The notes below the pieces were generated by a model that worked only from the letters and a program-made list of their open reading frames with translations, searched no databases and was not told where the DNA came from. The translations under genes were made by a program, and so were the position numbers. Shown here piece by piece: positions 28,272 to 36,469 of a stretch of 64,000 bases of DNA. This stretch comes from CAVOAK01 sp963664465 (GTDB lineage: Bacteria > Pseudomonadota > Alphaproteobacteria > UBA8366 > CAVOAK01): contig CAXXSU010000015.1 of the NCBI GenBank assembly GCA_963664465.2, forward strand, positions 567,286 to 631,285, read 5' to 3'. How positions within the stretch are numbered: position 1 is the stretch's first letter; every line of letters starts with the position of its first letter.

Positions 28272-29417
28272 CTATAGGCAATCGAACACGGCGTCGATCA
28301 GCCGCTTGGCACGTGGGCTCGGAAGGCGGCCCGGTTCCATGCGGTTGCAAGCATAGGCGAAGCCAATACCAGCGTCCGGATCGGCAAAGCCCTGCGCGCC
28401 ACCTGCCCCGGGATGGCCGAAGGCACGCGGGTTGGGTCCCATGGGGCGATCCGGCGGGCAACTCAAAGAGAATCCAAGTCCCATGCGCAACGTCAGGCCC
28501 GGTAGAATCGTAGGCCCGTGCCATTGCTCCTCGGTGGCCGTTTGCAAGGTCTTGGGCGACAGGAGTGCGACGTCGCCGCGACTGCCGCCGGCGGCGAGCA
28601 CACCATACAATTGCGCTATTGCGCGCGCCGTTCCATGGCCATTTCCCGACGGCACCTCGCTCGCCCGCCAGCCGCGCGAGTTGAAGTCCTCGCCCGCCGG
28701 CAGAGGCCGCATCGCCCGCCCGGCCAAGTCCTCGTACCCATCGGCCGATGCCGGGCCACCCCCTACCGGCGGCACCATCTCGGCGCACCGGAGCTCTTCG
28801 TCCGCCGTCAGGCCGATTGCGAAATCGATACCGAGGGGGTCGCAAATCTCGGTGCGAACAAACGAGCCGATGGATTGGCCGGTGATGCGCCGTACCAACT
28901 CACCGCAGATGAAGCCCATCGTGTTGGTGTGGTAGCAGGGGTTCGTGCCGGGCGTCCACAGGGGCTCCTGTTCGGCGATCGCCTCTACCATCGTGGTCCA
29001 ATCGTAGAGTGAGCCGGGTGGCGCCGCGTCGCACACCGGGATGCCCGCAAGATGGCTCAGCACCCAGCGCACGGGGATGGTGGACTTGCCGTTGCGGGCG
29101 AACTCAGGCCAGTATTCGGCGACCGGCGAGTCGATCCCCAAAGCGCCACGATCGGCAAGCATGTGGACGGCCAGGGCCGATACGCCTTTGCTCACGGACA
29201 TCATGCAGGCGAGCGTATCGCGCTGCCACGGTTTCGTCTGCCCGGCGTCTCGAGAGCCGCCCCACAAGTCGACGACGGTCTCTCCGTTATGGGTTAGCGC
29301 AACCGCGGCGCCAAGCTCTTCGAAGGCAGAGAAGTTTTCCTCGAATATCGTGCGGACCGTGACGAACGCCGGAACACATTCGCCGTCCACGGCGTAGAGG
29401 GTGTCGGCGCCGGTCAA
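28272..29417 (-). CDS. Beta-lactamase-family serine hydrolase (esterase EstB/LpqH-type class C fold)
   Basis: 381 aa. The catalytic SxxK is SVSK (MMSVSKGVSALAVHML), and the Tyr motif is CYHTN (YxN-like). The third motif region is FGHPGAGGAQGFADP, where HPG replaces KTG as in many esterases of this family. It should act on an ester or amide of a small molecule. The start is a TTG; the family normally begins close to this point. It ends 7 nt before the flavoprotein gene. Confidence 0.83.
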   Translation of the reverse strand: MTGADTLYAVDGECVPAFVTVRTIFEENFSAFEELGAAVALTHNGETVVDLWGGSRDAGQTKPWQRDTLACMMSVSKGVSALAVHMLADRGALGIDSPVAEYWPEFARNGKSTIPVRWVLSHLAGIPVCDAAPPGSLYDWTTMVEAIAEQEPLWTPGTNPCYHTNTMGFICGELVRRITGQSIGSFVRTEICDPLGIDFAIGLTADEELRCAEMVPPVGGGPASADGYEDLAGRAMRPLPAGEDFNSRGWRASEVPSGNGHGTARAIAQLYGVLAAGGSRGDVALLSPKTLQTATEEQWHGPTILPGLTLRMGLGFSLSCPPDRPMGPNPRAFGHPGAGGAQGFADPDAGIGFAYACNRMEPGRLPSPRAKRLIDAVFDCL

Positions 29418-29428
29418 CTGAGGGACCG

Positions 29429-30616
29429 CTAGCGTGCCGTCGCGCGAAGCGACCGCTTTTTAGCACCGGAGAAGAACCAGGCTCCGGAATGGACGAACTC
29501 TTGAAACTTCCGGCCACCGCCCTTCCCGCCCAAATCAAGAACGCTCTCCACCGAGACCTGCGGAAATGAGTCTTCCCGCCGGAAGCCGGCTTCTACCGCC
29601 AGCTGAACGAGGTCGGCATCGTGCATGGTGCCCATGAACGGCTCGGCGTTGTAGTGCGTCCCCCAGTCGTGCAGGGAGGCATCGTAGGGATCAATGTCGG
29701 TATACTGACGGGCTTCGCCATGGACCATCAGACCGCCCGGTCGAAGCAGGCGGAAACACTCAGCGAAGATGTTGCGCAACGCCCGGTTCGACGTCTCGTG
29801 GGCCATGCCGTGGGATACGATAAGGTCGAAGGAGTGATCCTCAAAGTCGGTACGCTCGGCGTTCTGCTGGGAGAAGTGAATGGCTGTGCCGAGCAGTTCC
29901 GCACGAGCGTGCCCATAGCGCAGCGGAGGCGCCGCGACGTCGATTGCGTGAACATCCGCCTCGGGGAACCTGCGCGCGAACGGCAAGGTGCTTGCGCCGA
30001 CGGTGCAGCCGATATCGAGGATGCGGCGCGGTCGCAAGTCGGCGAAGTTGTGGGCAAGGAAGGAGATCAGGCTGTCGCCGTAATCTTCGTTGTTCGCGCC
30101 CAACCCACCAAGGATGAACAGATAGACACCGCGGTCGTAGAGGGCGCCTGCGTAGACATCGTCCTCCACGATCTCGCTATGATAGCCCCCGGGCATCGCG
30201 TGGATGTCGACGGCGTTCAGGTAGCGCGGCGCCGCAAGATCAGGATCGAGCCTCAGGGTGCCGAATTTGGACGGCCGCTCTCGAATGCGCCGAGCTCTTT
30301 CGATCAGGCTCGGCAGCTGGCGTTCGATGCTTTCGCCGACTGTGTCCCAGGTGAACTCCTGGATGATGCGCTTCATCGAACTCACGATCTGATAGTGCGG
30401 GACCTCGCCCATCAGACGGCGGATTTCGTGGCGGTCGGGACCGCGGCCACTTGTTGTTTGGAAGGCGGGCTTCACGCGCTCTTCGTAGATCGTCCGGCAG
30501 CCCGGCGCGAGTTCGTTTGCCACAAAGGACTTCAGCCCGAAGACGAAGTCCTGGCGGGCAAGCTCATCGTGGTTCGCCTCAGGAAGCAGCGCGTGCCTTG
30601 CTTGTTGCCTCATCAT
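29429..30616 (-). CDS. SAM-dependent methyltransferase with an uncharacterised N-terminal domain (copy 1)
   Basis: 395 aa (MMRQQARHALLPEANHDE; ATG at 30,616 or 30,613). The C-terminal half is a class I methyltransferase: motif I ILDIGCTVGASTLPFARR, DVHAIDVAAPPLRYGHARAE, then FDLIVSHGMAHETSN and LLRPGGLMVHGE. Residues 1-180 form a conserved domain shared with the copies at 32,443 and 38,475 (HDELARQDFVF, RVKPAF, DRHEIRR, ESIERQL) that I cannot assign to a known family. Motif I carries T instead of the third-position Gly. It is probably the first gene of the leftward operon. Confidence 0.85.
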   Translation of the reverse strand: MMRQQARHALLPEANHDELARQDFVFGLKSFVANELAPGCRTIYEERVKPAFQTTSGRGPDRHEIRRLMGEVPHYQIVSSMKRIIQEFTWDTVGESIERQLPSLIERARRIRERPSKFGTLRLDPDLAAPRYLNAVDIHAMPGGYHSEIVEDDVYAGALYDRGVYLFILGGLGANNEDYGDSLISFLAHNFADLRPRRILDIGCTVGASTLPFARRFPEADVHAIDVAAPPLRYGHARAELLGTAIHFSQQNAERTDFEDHSFDLIVSHGMAHETSNRALRNIFAECFRLLRPGGLMVHGEARQYTDIDPYDASLHDWGTHYNAEPFMGTMHDADLVQLAVEAGFRREDSFPQVSVESVLDLGGKGGGRKFQEFVHSGAWFFSGAKKRSLRATAR

Positions 30617-30756
30617 GGCGGGGTATCCTTTGGAAAGCACGATTCAGCCAACCGGCTCGGCGCGGCACCGAGGACGGTCGCCGAGCGCTGCGCCGATGAT
30701 TGGTCATGACGATCAACGAGTCAATGATAGCAGGGAACAACGGAGGCCGACTTCAG

Positions 30757-32442
30757 ATGGACAAGATGTTGCCGATCGAAAGACGATATTTGACGGTGAA
30801 TAACCGGGTCGTTCACTACCGGCGCGCCGGTTCCGGCCCCCCCGTCGTACTCATCCACCAGTCCCCCACCTCCTCCGCGAATTTCGTCCCGCTGATGCGG
30901 CGGCTGGCGGACCAATTCACGGTGTTCGCCTTAGACACGCCCGGTTTTGGCGAATCCGATGCGCTCCCCGATAAGCGCGTAGAAGCCAAACATTTTGCTG
31001 ACGCTCTCGCGGAAACTTTCGCGCGCCTGAAGCTGCCGCGATGCGCTGTGTTTGGCATGGACACCGGAGCTTGTATCGCTTTCGAGTTTGGTTGTCTCCA
31101 CCCGAAACTGGTCACGGGTCTTGTTCTGTACAGCCTTCCAGTCCAAAGCAAATCGGAAATGCAGGACAGACTCAAACGATACGCTCCGCAATTTCGGCCG
31201 CGCTGGGATGGCGGCCATTTGACGGGGATCTGGACACGAATGCGGGACCATAGAAGTTGGTATCCCTGGTACCGTCACAGTGCGTCGGCGCGGCTGGCTG
31301 TTGATATGCCGGCGCCCGAACAGCTCCATGAACGGATTCTGGATTTCTACCGGGCCGGCAACGACTACAGGCATGGCTACCAGGCGGCTTTCGGCTTCGA
31401 TGCGATCGCAGCGGTGCCCAGGCTGACGGTCCCGGCGACCTTTCTCGCGAGAGAAGGCACCCTTTTGGTCGGCGCCCTCGAACGCTTGCCGAAACTTCGT
31501 CCCAACCAATCGATCAGACCCGTGGGGCCGAGTGAGGAGGAATTCACCGATGCAATTGCTGCGTCGCTCAAGACATACGCAAAAGGGAGGGCGCCGAGCG
31601 ACCCTAAGGTGTCGGCGATTCAAGGCCGAATCAATCGCCGCTATGTGAATTTGCCGTCCGGCCAGTTGCGTGTCCGGTTCAATGGCGATGCGCAAGGCCG
31701 TCCTTTGGTATTGCTGCACGACACACCTGGCTCTTCGGTCATGGCTGAACCGCTTTTGTCGTCGCTTGCCCGAAACCGGCCCGTCTATGCCATGGATCTG
31801 CCTGGCAACGGTGATTCCGACCCGCTTCCAATGGCGCGCCCTTCCATTGAGGATTACGCCAAGAGCGTATTTTGTGCCGCACAGCAATTGGGATTGCGGC
31901 AGTTCGACTTATACGGCCAGGGAAGCGGTGCCTCCGTCGCCGTTGAAGTCGCAATAGCCAGCCCCGAGCTTGTCCGAAGTCTTATTCTTGAGCGCGTCAT
32001 GCTCTTTGGCCCCGAAGAACGCGATGAGTTGATCGCCCATTTGACGCCGCCCATCGAAATTAGCTGGGATGGTTCCCACTTTTACCGGACTTGGTTGATG
32101 CTTCGCGATCAACTTCTGTATTGGCCCTGGTATGCCCGGTCAAAGGACTCATGCGTCAGGTTGAATGAAGACGTTGGTGCGGAGAGGCTTCATCGATGGA
32201 CGGTGGAAGTCCTGAAGAGTTATCAAACCTACCATTTGGCGACTCAGGCCGCACTTCGCTATCCGATCAAAAGCCGCCTGCCCGCGCTCACGGTCGAAAC
32301 GCTTTTCTGTGCACATGAGAACGATCCGTTGTGCGCGAACACCCTGACGGCGGCTCGCTTCGTTGCCAATTCTGTCACCCAGGTCCTCTCCGAGAACCGC
32401 AACGCATCGTGCCGTCTGTTTGGCCGCTTTCTTGATCGATAG
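30757..32442 (+). CDS. Fused double alpha/beta-hydrolase-fold protein
   Basis: 561 aa from MDKMLPIERRYLTVNN, with ggagg 10 nt upstream; ATG at 30,706 and TTG at 30,700 are alternatives. It contains two complete hydrolase-fold domains in tandem, about residues 1-285 and 290-560. Each starts with the same pattern as the single-domain relatives at 45,096 and 45,949. The nucleophile elbow is GMDTG in domain 1 (Asp) and GQGSG in domain 2 (Gly), so neither has Ser at the canonical place, and no C-terminal catalytic His is visible. It stands alone on the plus strand at the centre of the cluster. The function is unknown and it may not be a hydrolase. Confidence 0.8.
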   Translation: MDKMLPIERRYLTVNNRVVHYRRAGSGPPVVLIHQSPTSSANFVPLMRRLADQFTVFALDTPGFGESDALPDKRVEAKHFADALAETFARLKLPRCAVFGMDTGACIAFEFGCLHPKLVTGLVLYSLPVQSKSEMQDRLKRYAPQFRPRWDGGHLTGIWTRMRDHRSWYPWYRHSASARLAVDMPAPEQLHERILDFYRAGNDYRHGYQAAFGFDAIAAVPRLTVPATFLAREGTLLVGALERLPKLRPNQSIRPVGPSEEEFTDAIAASLKTYAKGRAPSDPKVSAIQGRINRRYVNLPSGQLRVRFNGDAQGRPLVLLHDTPGSSVMAEPLLSSLARNRPVYAMDLPGNGDSDPLPMARPSIEDYAKSVFCAAQQLGLRQFDLYGQGSGASVAVEVAIASPELVRSLILERVMLFGPEERDELIAHLTPPIEISWDGSHFYRTWLMLRDQLLYWPWYARSKDSCVRLNEDVGAERLHRWTVEVLKSYQTYHLATQAALRYPIKSRLPALTVETLFCAHENDPLCANTLTAARFVANSVTQVLSENRNASCRLFGRFLDR

Positions 32443-33603
32443 CTACTTGACGGCGCCGAAAAAGTAACGGGCGCCGGTGAACACGAAGTCCCGGTATTTC
32501 GCAACGCCCTTCTCGTCCTGTGAAGCGGTGTCCGTCACAGCAATCTGGGGGAAGGCGTTCCTACGCTTGAAACCGGCGTCGACCACCAGTTGCACGAGGT
32601 CGGTTTCATGCATTGTGGTCATGAAGGGCTCGGCGTTGTAGTGCGTGCCCCAATCGTGGAGCGCGGCATCGTAGGGATCCATCTCGGTGTACTGGCGGGA
32701 CTCGCCGTGGACCATGAGACCGCCGGGCCTCAGCAACCGGAAACATTCTTTGATGATTTTGGGCATCGCCTTGCGCGACGTCTCATGCAGCAGGCCGGTT
32801 GAGATGACCAAATCGAATGATCCATCCTCGAAATCGGTGTTTTCGGCGTTCTGCTGCGAGAAATGGATAGCCCTTCCGGTCAACTCGGCCCGCGCATGAG
32901 CGTAGCGCAGCAGCGGCGCAGCTACGTCGATGGCATAGAGCTCCGCCGTGGGAAACGCTTCCACGTAGGGCAAAGCGCTGCTGCCCACTGTGCAGCCCAG
33001 GTCGAGGATCCTTTCCGGCTTTAGGTCCGGAAAGCTTTCTTTGACGAAGGAAATCAGGCTCAAGCCGTAGTTTTGCTGGCTGCGTCCCTGACCGCCAAGG
33101 CTAAAGAGGTAGACGCCGCGGTCGTACAGGGCGCCGGCAAAAACATCGTCCTCGGCCAGGTCCGTATGGTAATTGCCGGGCATGGCATGAATATCGACGG
33201 CGCTCAGGTATCTCGGTATCTCGAGATCGGGGTCAAGCCGCAGCGATCCAAGCCGTTTGCCACGCTTTCGCGTCGCCTTGGCCTTGGCGATCAGACCCGC
33301 CAGCTGGCGCTCGACGCTTTCTCCCGTCGTATCCCAGGTGAGTTCCTGAATCGTCCGCTTCATCGAGCTGATCATCTGGTCGTGCGGCTCGCCCGCCAGG
33401 CGACGACGGATTTCGTGCCGGTCGGGGGCCCGCCCGTGTCGCTTCTCCAACGCCGGCTTGACGCGCCCCTGGTAGAACGCCCGGCCTCCTACCGCCAACG
33501 TGTCCGAGACAAACTGCTTCATGGTGAAGACGAAATCCTGCCGCGCGAGTTCGTCGTGATCCGACTTCGCCAGCATCGGATGCGCGGTCTGTTGGTTCAT
33601 CAT
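32443..33603 (-). CDS. SAM-dependent methyltransferase with an uncharacterised N-terminal domain (copy 2)
   Basis: 386 aa (MMNQQTAHPMLAKSDHDE; start 33,603 or 33,600). It is collinear with copies 1 and 3. Motif I is ILDLGCTVGSSALPYVEA, followed by ELYAIDVAAPLLRYAHARAE, IHFSQQNAENTDFEDGSF and LLRPGGLMVHGESRQYTEMD. It is closest to copy 1; both share the GCTVG variant. It is convergent with and directly abuts the fused hydrolase gene (stop codons adjacent). Confidence 0.85.
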   Translation of the reverse strand: MMNQQTAHPMLAKSDHDELARQDFVFTMKQFVSDTLAVGGRAFYQGRVKPALEKRHGRAPDRHEIRRRLAGEPHDQMISSMKRTIQELTWDTTGESVERQLAGLIAKAKATRKRGKRLGSLRLDPDLEIPRYLSAVDIHAMPGNYHTDLAEDDVFAGALYDRGVYLFSLGGQGRSQQNYGLSLISFVKESFPDLKPERILDLGCTVGSSALPYVEAFPTAELYAIDVAAPLLRYAHARAELTGRAIHFSQQNAENTDFEDGSFDLVISTGLLHETSRKAMPKIIKECFRLLRPGGLMVHGESRQYTEMDPYDAALHDWGTHYNAEPFMTTMHETDLVQLVVDAGFKRRNAFPQIAVTDTASQDEKGVAKYRDFVFTGARYFFGAVK

Positions 33604-33849
33604 GTGACGGCTCCCAGGCGACGGCAGAATCGTAGGCCACTCAAAAAACACCCCGGTCGCCTGAATCGCCCGTGACCCAGCGATGGGCGTTCAGCCGGCG
33701 GCGCAGCATTATATTCGTTTTCGTGCGGACTGGGCATGTTTCACGATGGGGTCCTGGGACCTGACGCGGACGTCCTTGACAGTACTACCGGCAACCCTCA
33801 GGTTTTGACGGACAAATTCGTGGCTCTTGGCGAGGGGAGGTGAGCCGCT

Positions 33850-34722
33850 TTGTTGAATTCCAACATTCCGCTGCCGGCCTACCGGTGCAGCGAAACGGAC
33901 GAGCTTGAGTGGGAGCAGGATCCGACGATCCGCGACTTCAATCGAAAGCTCTTGTATCTCGACGCCGAAACAGGGGCCGATACATTGCTTCGGTATTTCC
34001 CGCCCGGTGCGCGCTACACAGGCCACGGCGGCGGTCAGCATCGGCACTACCACCTTACGGTGCGGCAGCGCGCTTTCGCCCTGTATGGCGACTTTCCCCA
34101 CTGCGAATTCAAAGATCCCTTGGATATTGATGGCAACAATATCGTCTTTCGCAAGGGCTACTTCATGGATCGCCCGCCCCGAAGCATCCACGGAACCCAG
34201 CCGGAACCTTTGTCGCAAACCGGAGCAATTATTTTGCAATGGAATACGGGTGGCGGGGTCGGCCTCGACGATCCAAAGGCCGAAAGCGAAACCGTGAGCG
34301 TGCCCTTCGAGGGCGACCTGCAGTCGATGGGCAACGATTTTCCTGAAGGTCGGGTTTTCGACACGGGCAACCTCGCGTGGCAGCCCCATCCCACCGTCCC
34401 GGGATGGAAGCGCAAGGTCCTCGCATCGCCCGAGCAAGGTGAGGAGGCTGTCTCGCTTCTCTTTGTGCCGCCTGACTGGCGGGCCGACGATTTGCCGGCA
34501 CGCGGCGCCCCGGCGGATGACCGGTCGTGGCTCTTTGCGTTGTCGGGCGATCTGCCCCTTTGGGTCTATGATACCTCCGAAGCCAAGCTCGGCGAATGCG
34601 TAAGCCTGCGCGAGGGGACGTATCTCGAATGGTCCCAGCCAGCCGTTGTCGGGTTCGAAGCCGGTCCCGGTTCCGAAATCGGGTGTACGCTGCTATGCGT
34701 CGGACACGAGTTGATAGCGTGA
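33850..34722 (+). CDS. Cupin-domain protein, probably two cupin folds
   Basis: 290 aa. The start is most likely TTG at 33,850, because a very good ggggagg lies 9 nt upstream and no ATG fits. A metal-binding-like cupin motif is HGGGQHRHYHLTV at about residues 58-70, with a later His in PPRSIHGTQ. The C-terminal half has a second beta-barrel pattern (RSWLFALSGDLPLWVYD, LREGTYLEWSQ). It resembles ChrR-like double cupins. It could be a dioxygenase, isomerase or binding protein. Confidence 0.7.
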   Translation: MLNSNIPLPAYRCSETDELEWEQDPTIRDFNRKLLYLDAETGADTLLRYFPPGARYTGHGGGQHRHYHLTVRQRAFALYGDFPHCEFKDPLDIDGNNIVFRKGYFMDRPPRSIHGTQPEPLSQTGAIILQWNTGGGVGLDDPKAESETVSVPFEGDLQSMGNDFPEGRVFDTGNLAWQPHPTVPGWKRKVLASPEQGEEAVSLLFVPPDWRADDLPARGAPADDRSWLFALSGDLPLWVYDTSEAKLGECVSLREGTYLEWSQPAVVGFEAGPGSEIGCTLLCVGHELIA

Positions 34723-34739
34723 CGAGCCGGGGCAACGGC

Positions 34740-35165
34740 CTAGGCGAGTTCGTCCATAGGCGCGATACCCAAAGGCGTCATACCTTCATTGTGGTGCACG
34801 ATGAGCCAGCTGTCGTCCTGACGCTTGAGAACACTGGTGATACGAACCGTACCCGATGACGGGTTGGGCGGCTGGTAGTCGTATGTCAATGTGTAGCACG
34901 CGATGGCAAAGCCATCCCAGACATCGACGGTCGGCGTTTCCAGCGACATTGTGAAGGCGCCTCGGGTTTTCATCTTTTCCTGGCTGGCGTCGAGCAATTT
35001 CCGGTGCTCGTCGGCGCCGCGCAGAAGCTTCGCGGTGACATAGTCCCAAACCGTTGCATCGGGATGCAGGAACGAAGCGATTCCCGCCGCATCGTGCGCC
35101 CGCAGGGCCGCGAACATCGCCTCGATGACGCGGACGATCTCGCGTCTGTCGTTCGTTTCAGTCAT
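34740..35165 (-). CDS. SnoaL-like / NTF2-fold protein (copy 1)
   Basis: 141 aa. NTF2-like pattern: VIEAMFAALRAHDAAGIASFLHPDATVWDY, then TVRITSVLKRQDDSWLIVHHNEG near the end. Proteins of this fold include SnoaL-type cyclases, ketosteroid isomerases and ring-hydroxylating dioxygenase small subunits; the exact activity is unknown. It is convergent with the cupin gene and 21 nt downstream of the MDR oxidoreductase gene, with which it may be co-transcribed. Confidence 0.78.
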   Translation of the reverse strand: MTETNDRREIVRVIEAMFAALRAHDAAGIASFLHPDATVWDYVTAKLLRGADEHRKLLDASQEKMKTRGAFTMSLETPTVDVWDGFAIACYTLTYDYQPPNPSSGTVRITSVLKRQDDSWLIVHHNEGMTPLGIAPMDELA

Positions 35166-35186
35166 CGTCGTTTTTCACGGTTGTCC

Positions 35187-36272
35187 TCAATCACCATGAC
35201 CCGGCACGAGGATCACTTTTCCGGTGCGCTCGTCGCCAGTCTTGGCGGCGGCGATCAATGCATCGCGGATGCCTTCGAGGGGATAAACGCCGGCGATCCT
35301 CGCCGACAGCGTACCATCGGCAATCAGACGCGCACAATTGTCGTAGACCTCGGCCTGCTCTTCGGCCGTACGGCCGGGTTGGCGCGCCATGCGTGACGCC
35401 GGGCGCTGCGCCGGGAGACCCGGGTCAGATGTCCAACTCACCTGCGAGCGATCCTTGATGTATCCCACTAGGGATCGTTCCATGATGTAGCCAACGAGCT
35501 TGATGTCCTTGAACATCAGATTCCAGGGCGAGATATTGCAGGGTTCGCCGCTCAAATAGCCATAACTCGCGACGGTGCCGCCCTCGCCAAGGCATGACGC
35601 GATGCGCTCGGTTGCGTCGCCGCCGACGGCGTCGATCCCGAGGGCGATCTCGGCGCCGCCGGTTTGTGCCATGACGGCCTCGGCGAGATCGGCGCCGTCG
35701 ACGATGACGACATCGCCACCGAGTTGCCTCACCTCCTCGACCGCCGATCTTCGGCGCACCACATTGACCGTCTTATAGCCCCACAAGCGCGCCAACTTGA
35801 TCAGGTACTGACCGCAACTGGAGTTCGCTGCGTTCTGAACAATCCATTCGCCGGGCGTGAGATCGACGATGTCCTTCAGCATCAAGTACGATGTCAGCGC
35901 GTTGCCGTTCAGCAAGGACAATTGAACGGGATCGGCATCCAGGGGCGCGCGAAACAGCGCGGCGGCGGGCGATCGCACCTGCTCGCACCAGGTGCCGCCC
36001 CGGCGCGGCAGAAAGACGCGGTCGCCGGCCTGGAATTTAGTCACCGCTGCACCGGTGTCGACGATCTTGCCGACCCCCAGATTGCCCGGCACCGAAGGCA
36101 GTGGCAGGCGGAAGCCCTCCTTGCCGCTGATAAGGTAGAGATCGTTGAGTTGAACGGGCGCTGCCTCGACGGCAATCAGAACCTCGTTGTCGGCAACCGA
36201 TCCGGGGTCGACGTCGACAAGTTGCGCCGTGTCCGGCGGATGACCGTAAGAGGAATACTGAACGACTTTCAT
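35187..36272 (-). CDS. Zinc-independent MDR oxidoreductase (quinone reductase / enoyl reductase-like)
   Basis: 361 aa from MKVVQYSSYGHPPD; the 48-residue upstream extension is unlikely. It is a medium-chain dehydrogenase/reductase of the MECR/quinone reductase type: PSVPGNLGVGKIVDTG, NAANSSCGQYLIKLARLWG (NADPH-binding) and GTVASYGYLSGEP. No zinc-binding Cys/His set is seen. An internal peptide repeat (VGYIMERS, VGYIKDRS) followed by an Arg/Pro-rich insertion is unusual for the family. It is divergent from the OYE gene at 36,470. Confidence 0.82.
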   Translation of the reverse strand: MKVVQYSSYGHPPDTAQLVDVDPGSVADNEVLIAVEAAPVQLNDLYLISGKEGFRLPLPSVPGNLGVGKIVDTGAAVTKFQAGDRVFLPRRGGTWCEQVRSPAAALFRAPLDADPVQLSLLNGNALTSYLMLKDIVDLTPGEWIVQNAANSSCGQYLIKLARLWGYKTVNVVRRRSAVEEVRQLGGDVVIVDGADLAEAVMAQTGGAEIALGIDAVGGDATERIASCLGEGGTVASYGYLSGEPCNISPWNLMFKDIKLVGYIMERSLVGYIKDRSQVSWTSDPGLPAQRPASRMARQPGRTAEEQAEVYDNCARLIADGTLSARIAGVYPLEGIRDALIAAAKTGDERTGKVILVPGHGD

Positions 36273-36469
36273 GACAGGCGTCCCCATGTACGCGGCGCCA
36301 AGGGCCAGCGCCGCGGCCGCCTGGACACCGATCATCGGGGATTCACGGCTTCGCTGCAACACGTGCAGGCCGGCGGCCAATCCCTTGAGCCCAATCGTTG
36401 TCGACGGCTGGGACACCCAATGTTATTGTCTGGTCAGATTTCCCCCTGGGCATTTCTCGGGCGCTTGCC

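Noticed and set aside
29621..30709. 362-codon plus-strand open frame
   Set aside because: It is antisense to methyltransferase copy 1, whose two paralogs confirm the minus-strand frame.
33709..34437. 242-codon minus-strand open frame over the cupin gene
   Set aside because: The plus-strand frame has cupin motifs and a strong ribosome-binding site; the antisense frame has neither.
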